From contig JACDTU010000011.1 in NCBI GenBank assembly GCA_022376465.1, forward strand, positions 62,001 through 126,000: a stretch of 64,000 bases of DNA, written 5' to 3'. The position numbers and the translations under genes are program-made. The notes beneath the pieces were generated by a model. It was not told the DNA's origin. It ran no database searches and saw nothing but the letters and a program-made list of their open reading frames with translations. Each line of letters starts with the position of its first letter. Positions within the stretch are counted from its first letter, which is position 1. This stretch comes from Cubamyces lactineus. Lineage: Eukaryota > Basidiomycota > Agaricomycetes > Polyporales > Polyporaceae. Positions 1-11,531 of this stretch are shown one piece after another.

Positions 1-1225
1 ACCCTCCTCCAGTGCAGGTTCTGCCTCTTCAGCCTCGATCTTTGCCCCTCCGAAGAACGCCCTGATATCCCGCTGCTTGGGGTCGAAGCCCTCTCTTCCT
101 ATGCCACCTTTCTGGCGGGTCTGCACCATACAGATGAACGGGACGTCCTTTTCGATCAATCACCGTACTCACCACGTTGGCCAAATGTTCATGACGATTG
201 ACGTCGGTCACCTTGACCTGTAGCTTGGGCGGCTCGTTGTCCGAGAACTCCCGAGGTTCACCTTCCTTCGCACCCTTTGAAGATGCTCAGTATGCATTAG
301 TCGTTCATGTCTGACTCAAAAATGTACGGTACCTTGACATCCACAGTGACCCTCGTCCAGGCCGTGTTCTGGAGTCCTCTGTACTTGTCCCCTGGGTGGA
401 CGCCGCTCTCGTCTTTGAGGAGGAGTGCGACCACGAGCTGGCTGATACACAACCCATGGCTCGCAATGGCGATATGGAAGCCCTTCTTGCCTTCCTTCGC
501 GGCGCGCCATACATGCGGCATGACAAGTTCATCTATCGCTCTCTTCGCGCGATCGAAGAGGTCGTCCAGGCTCTCGGCCTCGGGGAATTTCTCCCAACGC
601 TCGTGAAGGACGGGGTAAAGGCCTCTGGCGAAGTGTTCCTCCATGGTGAGCCCGGGCGTAGGGCTCCATTGCCATGGATGCCCTTCCGCTACGCCAAAGT
701 GCTGCTCGCGGAGCAGATCAGAGGTCTCCAATGGTGGCTTGGGCTCCGGTTGGGCCTCTTGTACGGCCTGACCAGTCCACAAAGCCCGCTTGAGCGGCGA
801 GGCGTAGATGATGTCGAAGCGGGTGTTGGATAAGGACTGCCCGACCGCTTTAGCTTGCTAGTGCATGATATTAGTTTCTGTATGCTTAGCCACCACGATG
901 ATCATCTAATATGGTTGTATTCACGTTCATGCCTGTCAGAAGTGTGTGTGGTATATTAGTGCTTATGACGGACTGCAACGCAGTATGGCATTACCATGGT
1001 TCGACAGTGGGGCATCTTTCCATCCTGCCCAAACGCTACGCTGGATTTTCATGAGCTCACATTGCGCATTCACGTAAACGCCTGAATCTGCACATCTTAC
1101 CAGATTATCGGTGGACTCCCCATGTCTGATCTATGTAATTCATTAGATCACTTGTATATATTCCAACTAGATGAGTATGGGCTCACAAAGGTGACAGTAA
1201 GCGTAGGGACGGAATTCGTCGACAT
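1..1225 (-). CDS. Histidine phosphatase (phosphoglycerate mutase-like) protein, 3' part outside window
   Basis: Six exons read in phase on the minus strand: 1225..1187, 1130..1101, 1040..995, 853..333, 274..173 and 120..1, the last running off the window. The start is the ATG at 1225, giving MSTNSVPTLTVTF and then IRHGES across a small intron. RHG is the phospho-accepting histidine motif of the branch 1 histidine phosphatase superfamily. WAGWKDAPLS and YASPLKRA follow as in fungal phosphoglycerate mutase-like phosphatases. IASHGLCIS supplies the second catalytic histidine. About 286 codons are visible. The C-terminal part is acidic (AEEAEPALEEG). Family assignment is firm. The substrate cannot be told, and the protein is more likely a broad phosphatase than the glycolytic enzyme. 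All introns are 50-141 bases with GT-AG ends. Confidence 0.88.
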
Positions 1226-1398
1226 GGTTTGTTGCAAGGTGCGTACATCAACCATTCGGACGTCACATTGACTCGAGGGCATCGATCCATGGTCGATAGC
1301 TCGGCAGGTACTGCCACAGTGCCACCACCGTACTGCGGCAGCCGCGGTCACAAGAATGGGCCGGGCTACCCAAGTGCTACCCAGGTTTTGTCTCAAGT

Positions 1399-1404
1399 CA
1401 TGCG
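1399..1404. repeat. Left target-site duplication CATGCG
   Basis: CATGCG lies directly outside the left inverted repeat and is repeated exactly at 3473..3478 directly outside the right one. This marks an insertion with a 6-base target duplication. Confidence 0.7.
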
Positions 1405-1542
1405 TACGGAATGGATTAAGGGTATGGTTCACTGACGCCCGTCGGACTGCCACGGCCCGTCTGCCGCCGCTTTTGGACCCCGAACACTTCTCCTTGGGTA
1501 TTTATCAAAAATACCTCGGACCGTCGTCTCAGTATGATGTTC
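1405..1542. repeat. Left terminal inverted repeat
   Basis: Matches the reverse complement of about 3335..3472. The outer 100 bases are nearly identical; the inner end is looser but regains identity at GTCTCAGTATGA. Confidence 0.8.
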
Positions 1543-3334
1543 CTTCCCTTGCCGCGCGAGACTGGTCTCTCTCCCCCATTGGTTTGACACGCTCTGCTCT
1601 GCCTTGTCTTCGAGCTCCTCCGAGACCTACACCTATTCTGCCATGCCCAGGTAGCCGACAGCAACCAAGCAACGACTGCTAGGACGCGCTGCCCCTCGTC
1701 CTGCCCACGACAGGTACGACGTGAGGGGCTCGACCGCCACCTCCTCCTTCTGCCGACTTGCTAATGCGACCCAGGACGACGAGAGCGAGGGACGATAAGG
1801 GTATCGAGGGTGAGGACGACGAGGACGAGCGATCGCTCGTCCTCTGCTCGACGACCCACCACCATCAACACCTTGGCCACGACGACAAGGAAACAGCGAG
1901 GACACGCTGCCCCTCATTCTGCGTACGACACAACGTGAGTGGTGAGGACCATCGCACGCAGCTCCTCATCGCGTCAGGGCACGAAGCTCCATTCAGCGGT
2001 GCGGGACATCTCGCATGTGTCTGTGCACGGCCAGGCTCAAGCCAGAAGGCTACCGGGTGTCACTGTGTGTGCATTCGACCGCCGCGGAACGGTCCGAAGG
2101 GGCGCACCGCAAGTACTCAACACGCACGCCCTCCGTCGACTCGCTCCGAGCTGTCTTCCCTCTGCTGTCACGCACCCACCGGAAATCCGCCTGTCGCGTC
2201 TCAGGCCGGTGGTGGACCCCTGGTGGTGCACCTCCAGGCATTACACAATGTCTTTTTAGCCTGATACAAACCAGACGCAACACAAATCAGACACGACACA
2301 GGAGGCGAGCTCAGATCCTCAACAAGGGTGACACACCTGAACGAGTGCGAGGTGCCTACTACTTACTCTACACGCATGCGCGACATCAAAGCTGACTCAC
2401 ACACAAACAATTACTAGGACACTCTGACAAAGGCACTGCAGTTTGTGCGGCACGAATGTAAAGTACGCGCTCAATGAGGGGACACTCCGTGTGGATTGAC
2501 TGGGCCCCAGGGCGATTAGATGTGTATGGAGACATTCTTGGGCGCTTATTTTCGAATCCTTTCACTGTCTTGTATTTTCCTCCTCAACATGTCACTCAAT
2601 GTTATGTATCTACAAGTCTTCCTGGACACAGGTACTACCTTGTAGGAAACAACATATAGTTCCCCAAACATAGTAGCATAGAGCGCGAAGCCGCTCTCGC
2701 CGTCTGAACGTGACGGCTGATCTTGCGGCGGTGTGCAGACGACCCGTGCTTCTGACCCCGACATAGCGTGGCTCCTGGGTCAAGCTGGTACACGAGACCG
2801 AGAGATTCGCGCATGTGAGAAGATGCAGCTTCTTGCTCGCTGCACGTGGGATCCACCCAAATCCCTCGGAATAGGCGTTCTGCAGCAAATGTATGCTTTA
2901 TGAAATAGGCACGCTCAGGCATGATGAACGCAGCAGGTTGGTGCAAGATAGTTGAGGGAGGTTGTGAGCAGTCGAAACGACTTGCGACGACGACCGACTT
3001 ACGGCGAATGTCAATGTCGTCTCGTCCATCGAGGACCTCCTGAACTCGCTCGACCCCTTCTACGACATTCAGCAATTCCTGACAGACAACCCCTCAGCAC
3101 TGTCGTTCGAGGACCTGCCGGATGCATAGCCTCAGCAGGCCCGTGGCAACTCTCGAAGTTCGAATGCCATTCGGAGATCACGCGGCAACGCACCTCAACG
3201 GTGTGCTGGCAGCACGAATACTCATTCCCCCCCCCCCCCTCCGAGCAGACGGCTGAACAAGCACTGCGTGTACCGTATTGCATGTAACGTAGGATACCCC
3301 GGAACTTAAAAAAAAAAAGAATGTCAATGTCGTC

Positions 3335-3472
3335 ATACTGAGACGCTGTCTGGTTCGGTCAAGGTATTCTGATAAATACCCGAGGAGAAGTGTTCGGGGT
3401 CCAAGAGCCGCGGCACACGGGCCGTGGCAGTCCGATGGACGTCAGTGAACCATACCCTTAATCCATTCCGTA
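3335..3472. repeat. Right terminal inverted repeat
   Basis: Inverted copy of 1405..1542. Followed directly by CATGCG at 3473..3478, the second copy of the target duplication. Confidence 0.8.
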
Positions 3473-3590
3473 CATGCGGTATAATTGTAATACGCAATCG
3501 CGCCAGCAATGATCAGATGGGAGTAGTATGTAAAATATCTACGAAACCTGAACGCTACGCTACTAGGCTATTAGCTTCTGTGGCCAAAAA

Positions 3591-3664
3591 TGAGTCGGCC
3601 CAGGTTCGAACTGAGGACCTTCTGTGTGTTAGACAGATGCGATAACCAACTACGCCACCGACCC
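3591..3664 (-). tRNA. tRNA-Val (AAC)
   Basis: A full cloverleaf can be drawn on the minus strand. The acceptor stem is GGGTCGG pairing with CCGACTC, with discriminator A. The anticodon stem TCTGT/ACAGA encloses the loop CTAACAC, giving anticodon AAC. The T arm is CTCAG-TTCGAAC-CTGGG. Length is 74 and there is no intron. Confidence 0.92.
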
Positions 3665-3967
3665 TTAACGCCTGTAGCACTATGCACATTTATATTAGAT
3701 AATGCCTGCTAGGTGACCGCGAATATTCCTGCGCTTTCACGTGGAACGCTGCTGTGGCTTTCGTAGATGGCTCATTCAGCCTCTTGTCCTGAACTACTTG
3801 GAGGTGCTTGCGCGTCGTCCACTCTCGGGGGACGCGTGTCCCCGACCTCCCACCTTATAAGCACACAGATCTCTTGGACGTGACCTTATCCTATACCACC
3901 ACCACCATCACTTCGACTGAGCGCATACTACTTCGACGATACCCAAGGCAGTACTTCTCTTTTCACC

Positions 3968-5104
3968 ATGTCCGGATCTGCCACTCCAGATCGCGACCAA
4001 CAGCTGCTCGACATTGGCAAGCAATGTTCAGCGCCCTCCTGTCTTGTTGTGGACTTTCTTCCCTTCAAGTGCCAGCACTGCGCCCACGCCTTTTGCGGCG
4101 AGCACTTCCTACCGACAGCACACCAGTGTGACAAATACGATGCCGCCAAGCACGACCGTGTCGCTCCGTCATGCCCGCTTTGCAACACACCGGTCGCCAT
4201 CCCTCCCGGGCAAGATCCTAACATTCGCATGGAACAGCACATTAACACGCAGTGCTCTGTGATGACCGGCAAGTCGAGCAAAGCCAAGTCGACGCCGACT
4301 TGTGCTCGCCCGAAGTGCGGGAAAGTGCTGTTCTCCCCCATAACGTGTGACGTGAGTGCTGTTTTCTACTTCTACGATACTCACGAGGCTGACCCTACAA
4401 TTCAGTCCTGCAAGCAGCAGTTCTGCCCTCAACACCGCTTCCCCAAGGACCATGCATGCTCGAGTTCGCAAGCCTCCACCACAAAGTCTCCACCTACAGT
4501 CAACGCGTGGACGAATGTTTCAAATCAGACAACTGCGGCATCCGCTGCTGCTATGGCTGCAATCAAGCGTGCCGCTGCTTCTAGCACTGCCTCGGCTTCG
4601 GCTGCCAGGAGTCAAGCGCAGAGCAGATCACAAGCTCAACCTCCCACTGTGAAGCCCGCGTCATCTTCATCTCGACCCAACCCCTTCTCTGCCACTGAAC
4701 GGTGAGTGCATGTTGTTCAAATCGTTACCAGTGGATCACTCATAGAGCTACAGTCACACTATACTAATCACAACGCCTGCGCATACTGTGACTTCGCCTT
4801 CTCGCGATGCTAATAACAACACTAACGACCCACCCTCACGATGCTCACCGAAACCTAATGCCTCAACTAATTCGCCTGCGCTATCGTTCGTGCCGCCGCC
4901 GTTGTTCGGAATGGCCTAATCTTCGACTTGTATCATAATCGCCTGCTCTTCTATTCCTAATGTATCGATAGACGGGCGAAAGCAGAGAGGGAGAGTAGGA
5001 GGAAGGCTATCCAGGAACGAGCACGCAAGGGTTTGCCTTTGACGCAAGAGGAGAAGGCTTTCCTTGCAGAGAAAGATGCGAAGGAGGATTGCATTGTCAT
5101 GTAG
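3968..5104 (+). CDS. AN1-type zinc finger protein (ZFAND2/AIRAP-like) with C-terminal CaaX box
   Basis: Exons 3968..4351, 4406..4701 and 4972..5104 give 270 residues in frame. Two AN1 fingers are visible. The first is at residues about 20-55 (CQHCAHAFCGEH with HQC at the end). The second is at about 112-148 and is split by the first intron (CARPKCGKVLFSP, then CKQQFCPQHRF). A Ser/Ala/Gln-rich linker follows, then a basic helix (ERESRRKAIQERARKG) and the last residues DCIVM. The terminal four fit a CaaX prenylation signal. Animal ZFAND2B/AIRAPL has the same layout of two AN1 fingers and a CaaX end and works with Cdc48/p97 and the proteasome at the ER, which is inferred here. The second intron (270 bases) is long for this locus and could hide a small exon. 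Confidence 0.85.
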
Positions 5105-5390
5105 CCTGCATGGAACTGTATCTACCTAATCATACTTGGGATTATTTTTCGAGTTGGATGCAACTTAGTACGTCGTGAGCAAAGTCGTTAGAATTGTGTT
5201 TGTGCCATGCATATGATCCAAGAACAGACGCGTACGAGCGCATCTGAGTGCATTGGCCTGCACCGGCGCTAGGAAGTGTGTATCCTTGCCTCCGCACCCT
5301 TCACCGTCCAGGCTCCAATCTAGGCTGCTTTACCCAATACGCCGTGTTCTCGCTTTCCCTTGCCCATTGTTGCACTTCAGGAAGGAACTC

Positions 5391-7908
5391 ATGTCTGACA
5401 ACGAAAATGACGCGTCGGTATTGGGCAAGCGCTCTCGGAATGGCGAGGACACCGAGATGAAGGCGGAGGAGTTGGAGGAGCGACGCGAACAGGCCATGGA
5501 CGCGGACGACGACGATGACGGCGACGTTGGGCCCATGCCTATGCCTGCTGGTGCTGAAGTTCACGTCGCCAAGAAGAAGCGCAAAGGTCAGTTCGTCTGG
5601 TGTTGTGCTGCGAAACGGGTGTATTGAACGCGTTCCAGTGCTCCCCCATGAGAAGCTTTACCTGGACCACCTCCCCAGTGCGGACCGCTACTACAAGAGT
5701 TTCATGCACAGAGATGTCATAAACTTTTGCGTCATGACGAGGTGCGACGCTTCGCATCCATCCTTCGGAGCGAGCCCTTGACTCGGTTTGGCTGGATGTA
5801 GGACGGAGTTCCTTGTCACTACCTCCGTAGACGGTATTGTCAAGCTGTGGAAAAAGCAAGAGCAAGGCATCGAATTTGTGAAGTTGTACCGCGCGCATCT
5901 GGCTCCAGTAGTCGCCGTCTCCGCGAGCGCAGACGGTCAGCTGTTTGCCAGCGTCGCCGAAGACGGCAGCGCAAAAGTGTTCGATGTCGTCAACTTTGGT
6001 ACGAAACCACAGACACTTTCAAATTGTTGTGCTCCTGACTCGGAGTATCCTAGACATGATCAACATGCTCAAGTTGGATTATGTCCCGAACGCGTGCTGT
6101 TGGGTGCACCGTAGGGGACAGGCTCTCGGTATTCTAGCCGTGTATGTGTTCTTTGACCCCTCGCGCGTAGGCTTACTGACCCATTGTGCAGCTCAGAACG
6201 TAAAACTGGGATCATTCGCCTGTACGACGGCAGAGGCGATGGTAAACCGCTTGAGACGATAGAGAAGCTACATCGATTCCCGGTACACATCATGACTGTG
6301 AGCCTTCAACTATTCGCACGCTGGGAGTATGCGAGAACTCGTACTGACAGTATGGCAGTACAGTGATAAGTATGACTGCGTCATATCAGCCGACGAGGGA
6401 GGCTTTGTGGAGTATTGGCAGCCTTTAGAACCCTTTGAGCTGCCTAAGAACGTACACGGACTGTGGAACTACAAGAGTGAAACTGACTTGTACGAGTTCA
6501 AGAAGGTACTACTTCGTCTACCTCCCAAGCTCATGCTCGCCTCTGACCAGTTGCACGCCCTCAGTCGAAATCTACACCGACATGTATCAGCCTATCGCCC
6601 GACTCATCTCATTTCGTGACCTTCTCGCTACCCGACCGCCAGATACGTATATTCTCCTTCCTCTCGGGGAAGATGACCCGCCGGTACGACGAGTCACTGG
6701 CAGCGATCCAAGAGATGCAACAAGCAGGCACGGCTGTTTACAAAGTCGAGGACATGGAGTTCGGCCGTCGCCTCGCGGTTGAGCGTGAGCTCGAGCTTCC
6801 CGGACCCGATGATCGTATACCTGGGATGTGGATCAATGCGGTCTGGGACGAGAGCGGGTCATTTGTAATATATCCGACATTATTGGGTATCAAAGGTAGG
6901 GTAAGGCACTGATACTACTTCGGTCTAATACTGAAGTCGCCCTGGTAGTCGTCAACACCGTCACCAACAGGGTAGTTCGCCTATTAGGCAAAGATGAAAC
7001 AGTTCGTTTCATGAATATGACCTTGTACCAGGGTGCTCCAGCGAAGAAGGGCCGCACAACGGCGGTACGTACTTGTACCAGGCGTCTTACCGCACCAAGC
7101 GACTCATCGCGCTACAGGCCGCTGCTGCTTCAGCCAATCCCCTTTTAGCTGAGAAGTCTGTACGCGATCCGACGCTCGTATGTACAGGCTACAAGCGTCA
7201 GCGATTCTATATGTTTACTCGTTCTGAACCTGAGTACGTGCACATACCTCTTGCTGACATCATGATGATAATAATCGTCTTCTAGGGACGACAAGTCCGG
7301 CGACCGTGACATCTTCAACGAGCGTCCCACGCGAGAAGAACAGACCATTGCATCATCAACGCCCGCGATCAAGGGCGGCCCGTCGCCTCTAGCGAACAGT
7401 GCGACGATCCACACAACCCTCGGGGACATGCACATACGGCTGTTCCCACAGCAAGCTCCGAAGGCGGTGGAGAACTTTGTGGGCCATGCACGCAGTGGTT
7501 ACTACGAAGGCGTGATCTTCCACCGAGTCATCCCGAAGTTCATGATCCAAACTGGAGACCCACTTGGCGATGGTACCGGTGGAGAGTCGATCTGGGGACG
7601 CGAATTTGAAGATGAATTCTCAGACGACCTTAAGCACGACAGGTATGTCGATATAGATTACGCTTGCGCAGCTGGCTAATACAGCCTGTAGGCCGTACAC
7701 CGTCAGTATGGCGAACGCGGGCCCGAACACGAACGGGTCGCAGTTCTTCATCACGACAACGGCGACGCCGTGGTTGGACAAGAAGCACACGATATTCGGA
7801 CGTGTCCTCTCGGGACTAGAGGTGGTGCACGCGATCGAGAACGTGAAGACGAACAAGATGGACAAACCGTACGAGGACATCAAGATTATCAATATCGACG
7901 TTGAATGA
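5391..7908 (+). CDS. PPWD1: WD40 repeat and cyclophilin-type peptidyl-prolyl isomerase (PPWD1-like)
   Basis: Eleven exons in phase: 5391..5586, 5639..5741, 5802..5998, 6054..6141, 6192..6297, 6359..6505, 6565..6895, 6949..7064, 7118..7233, 7286..7642 and 7692..7908. The protein has 657 residues, close to the human homologue. An acidic N-terminus with KKKRK leads into [12 protein letters not shown] and WD40 repeats ([28 protein letters not shown]). The last 170 residues are a cyclophilin domain with [25 protein letters not shown] and [12 protein letters not shown], so the active-site Arg, Phe, Gln and Trp are kept. PPWD1 is a spliceosome-associated nuclear isomerase. The start chosen is MSDNEND, as the in-frame sequence upstream does not look coding. 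Confidence 0.95.
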
Positions 7909-8379
7909 TGTACCGTTACGTTTCCACTCCAAGTTGGTGTAACAATATTATACTGCCATTCCTAGCTGCGGAGCCTTAGCCTACCTGGCATGTCGGGTGT
8001 CTGAGCTGTGGCCAAGTATACGTCTCAGCTTTGGATGATGTTCGATCGGCAGTGCATGTGGTGCTACTGACATAGGCTCAACAAATCGAATGGCAATCAC
8101 CGACTTATTCACGAATGATGGCGTTCATGTATGAACCTACCATGGCCACAACGTATGAGCGCTAAGCCAGACTGACCGTACGTACGAGGCATTTGACACA
8201 AGGACTCGTCTGATTGTCCTTGCCGACACCTTGACAACACATGCTCGCGAGATCCAAAGTGGTGCGTACTCAGGTCCGTCAATAGTCACTGACATTCCGC
8301 ACACCGTGATGAACAACTTTGTGTTCTCCCTTCCGTCATCTGTCCACTCATCAACTCGCGCCACTACCGCTCCGCTACA
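7909..8379. other. Intergenic, no feature seen
   Basis: Only short, frame-mixed stretches. No RNA gene or coding exon could be supported. Confidence 0.5.
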
Positions 8380-9447
8380 GGTCTACTTTTCTGACAGGCT
8401 ATGACATTTTCAATCTCTACTGGGCGCGTATACGATGTACCAATGCCTCTGGCCCAAGAAGTAGGCATGCATTCAAGGCGGTGCCTCAGCAGGCCAATGT
8501 GGCATCGGACGTCTGCGAACAATTGGTACGTTACGACCCCTTGCATATCGTGCCAGAAGGATCTCTAACCGACTGTGCTCAGATTGCGGCGCTGAACAAG
8601 CAAACGCAGTTCAAAACCCGTTGCCCTGGCCTTGTCTTCGATAACACTTCAACCCGGACGCCTTATCCTCGCAAGCTCGGACATATGAAGCCTCACATAC
8701 GCTGCTTCAAGACGGAGCATCTCGACACCATCCGCTCGTCGTCTCGTGATTCGTCTCGGGAACATCATATTAATGAAGGATCCTGGCGCCGGGATACTAG
8801 GACAGGCTATCTAATCGATTGGGAGGTCTCGTGCCCGATTTGGTGGTGAGTGAGAACTGTAGTAGTTGACTATGCGCATTGCGCCTCATCGCTTGCTCTT
8901 CATAGGGAACATGACCGCCTACGGGGGACCTGATATCCCCATGATCCGCAGAGGACCAAAAGGCAACGTTGTAGCACGACATGGAGTTACTCCTCTACGT
9001 TGTCCTATGCTCTCCTCTGGCTACCCCACAATCTCCCGGAAGGGCAGTTGGCGACCTATGCTTGTCCAGTACGGCCTATCCTACTCGGATTCATTTTGGA
9101 CCGACTTTCTACAACCGCATTCGCTCAATCAGAATGACCTGGTCGTCCACAATCACCCCTCTGCGATTGGTAACTTGGTGCCTGTCAACGCTCCCGACAG
9201 GTCTTCCAATCTGAGCACGCTAGGCAAGTTCTCCGAGGTCCGTCATATCGCTCCCACCAAGCGCAAAGCTCCGCACCAACAGCACGGACGCGCCAAGAAG
9301 CGGCAGAATATCTGCATTACGGTCGTTCCTCCATCTGGACTTACACTATGCTCGGAAAGGGGGCCTCGCCGCAGTCGGAGATCGCAAGATCAGCGAGCCG
9401 CGTCAAAAGCCGTCGATTCGACCATTGAGTGTCCAATGAGAATTTGA
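8380..9447 (+). pseudogene. Decayed FunK1-family (fungal-type) protein kinase
   Basis: Kinase landmarks occur in the right order but in different frames. SRDSS (for HRDIS) at about 8741-8757 is followed one frame over by GNIILMKDPGAG, then back in the first frame GYLIDWEVSCPIW (FunK1 LIDWD-type activation segment) at about 8800-8850. A plausible old intron (GTGAGT at 8847, CATAG near 8906) follows. HDMELLLYVVL and ALLWLPHNLPEG at about 8978-9040 match the FunK1 C-lobe signature HDLESFFYVLLW. The tail has the basic KRKAPHQQHGRAKKRQN typical of the family. At least two frameshifts and an in-frame stop break it. FunK1 kinases are multi-copy in Agaricomycetes. I read this as a dead copy. Confidence 0.7.
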
Positions 9448-9974
9448 AGCTGGTTCACGAGGAATCTTGAGCACGGCACAAAGGGCGCGGTGGGCGCGGT
9501 GCTCCCCTAGCAAACACACTAACAGGAAGGGATTTGGTTGTTACTAGTAACAGTGGTAACATTCAAGTTCGGACATCGTTTGGAAGATCCTCTCTTCGTA
9601 TCTTGGTACTTGGTCTTCTCGCTCTCGCCATGCGCTAGTATTTTGTATATAAGGATCTTCTCCCATTCCTATTTGATTATTCTGACTCGATTTTCAATCT
9701 ACCCCTCGAGGGTATTGAACTCGGACTGTTGGCCGTTCAAACGTTCACGCGCACAGCGCGCCGGGCGTTTAAATATTTGCGTTTATATATTGTGGCGGAG
9801 CGGTTACGATGACGGTTACTCTCCCTCTAGTCCCAATCGTGCTCTCTGAACCTCCTGACACCGCAAATTGAGACTATTGCTACTCCCGGGTGTGTGCGCA
9901 TAGTTAACCGCGTACTTCATACATCAGACTCATGACTAGCCAGGGGCTCTCGACAACAGCTGCAGCAGCAAAGT
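9448..9974. other. Intergenic, no feature seen
   Basis: AT-richer stretch upstream of the SET/MYND gene. No exon or repeat could be supported. Confidence 0.5.
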
Positions 9975-11531
9975 ATGACGAACTCTGAACTTCGATTATC
10001 TGAAATTCACCTCGCGCCGCATACCACGGCGAGAAATGCAGCAGTAGCGACATCATATTTCAGTGCGGGAAGCATTATCGCATCGATTCCATGTCTGTCT
10101 ACTTGTGTACTTCAATCCGAGAAGGGAAAGCGCTGCGATGCGTGCCATGTTCTCGAGACCGACCAGGTGACACTCAGAAAGTGCTCAGGCTGTGCCTCGT
10201 TCTGGTATTGCAGCGAGACATGTGCGCAAAGTCTTAGAACCGGTTCTATCTGTGTCCTTGCTTATAGATGTTGTTATACAGGTCAGGGTAGTTCCTGGAG
10301 ATCGCATCATAAGAAGTTGTGCAAGAGCTTCAATACATTCGCCGCATCAGCAGAGTACCAGGCCCTGACACCGCATGACCAAGTGGACGCGATACTGCTC
10401 TCCCAAATACTAGCCAATCCAACCCAATGGAACTCCCATATGGGTGGTGATAGGGCGGGCACAGACACCCTACAAGACCCATATGCCACGTTTCTCGACC
10501 TCCTGCAGGGTCCCAGGTCGGACGCATTCAATCTCCCGCTTTGTCTACCTCGAGTCGCGCCTTTCACCGAACTTTCTACACTAGCTAGGGAACTGTACTC
10601 TCGCTTCGGGAACAACAACTTCGTTCTCCACTCCCATCTAAACTCCTACGCCCATGGCATCTTCCCCCTCGCCAGTCGTCTATTCAACCATTGCTGTGTG
10701 CCAAACGCGGCCTGCAAGTACATTATCAGACCCGGCAAGGCGGTCCTGATGCACGTTGTAGCTCTCCAGGACATTCGCGAAGGGGATGAGGTGAGCAGAT
10801 TGACAATACCTCCGTCTACCGAACGCTAGACTCGTAGTTCAGATTACGATCCCGTATCTGGACCCTGCACTACCTTACCAGACCCGAAGGGAAGCACTCC
10901 GTGTAAATTACGACTTTGAATGTCGGTGCAGACTGTGCACCTTCCAGGGGGGCATAGAACCTGTCGAACGTCCTCACGAGCCTGGTACCGATGGTTCTCG
11001 CCGCATGGAAGCGGCTCTCCGCACCTTCGCTTTAGGATCCGATGGAGAGACGGTACAAGTCCCGACGGTCCCAGGCTTATTCGAGGAAACGCCCACACAA
11101 CTCCGCCCTGTCTTCCACGAATCATATCTCCCCGCTCTTGCGGAGCTCTTCAGCAAGACATCTCACGAAGGGCCGTTCTCTGATGCGATCGAAGCTGGTC
11201 TCACGCTGCTTGCCTTATATGTCTTGGTATACCCGCCGAACTATCCGCAAACAGGTTTGTTAGAGCAATGAGAGACAAGTTGGCAGCTCACTTACGTGCG
11301 ATCGTGGCAGGAATGCATGCACTGGAACTCGCGAAGACGGCATGGAACCTCCTCTGCACCGCGACTGCCAATTTATCAGAAACGCAAACTGCAGCTATAG
11401 AAAAACAGGCAAAGCTCTTCCTTCGCATCGCAACATCGATACTTGCAACCTTGGGCCCAGAAGGAGACGAAGGGGGGCCTCTCGAAGAAATAGGCATCCT
11501 TAGCCAAGTCCTGAGCGAAAAACGACCATAA
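9975..11531 (+). CDS. SET and MYND domain protein (SMYD-type methyltransferase)
   Basis: Exons 9975..10790, 10843..11254 and 11311..11531 give 482 residues. The N-terminal half of the SET domain is interrupted by a MYND finger: CDACHVLETDQVTLRKC, then C..CASFWYCSETC and SWRSHHKKLC. The catalytic core follows with LFNHCCVPNA (the NHxCxPN motif), IREGDE and ITIPYLDP. The post-SET cysteines are in DFECRCRLC. A 51-base stretch at about 10229..10279 inside the MYND finger begins GTCTTA and ends TACAG. If spliced, the protein would be 465 residues with a more normal C-x-S-x-SW spacing. SMYD proteins methylate lysines on histones or other proteins; the target here is unknown. The start is the first ATG in the open frame. 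A spliced upstream start at 9931 is possible. Confidence 0.85.

Larger units (their letters stand above)
1405..3472. mobile_element. Non-autonomous terminal-inverted-repeat element, 2068 bp
   Basis: The two ends are inverted copies of each other, both starting TACGGAATGGATTAAGGG and running inward for about 135 bases at roughly 85-90 percent identity (1405..~1542 and ~3335..3472). CATGCG is duplicated directly outside both ends. No transposase is readable inside. The interior has short frames only, a 24-base perfect palindrome (1821..1844), a degenerate direct repeat (around 1682-1724 and 1899-1942) and an A tract next to the right inverted repeat. A stop-terminated stretch at 3006..3129 on the plus strand looks coding and may be a captured gene end. 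Long inverted ends suggest a DNA transposon. A 6-base duplication does not fit hAT (8) or typical Mutator (8-11), so I leave the superfamily open. The element ends 118 bases from a tRNA gene. Confidence 0.75.

Noticed and set aside
1758..2264. 168-residue open frame inside the TIR element
   Set aside because: It crosses the palindrome and direct repeats, is low in hydrophobic residues, and no transposase motif is visible.
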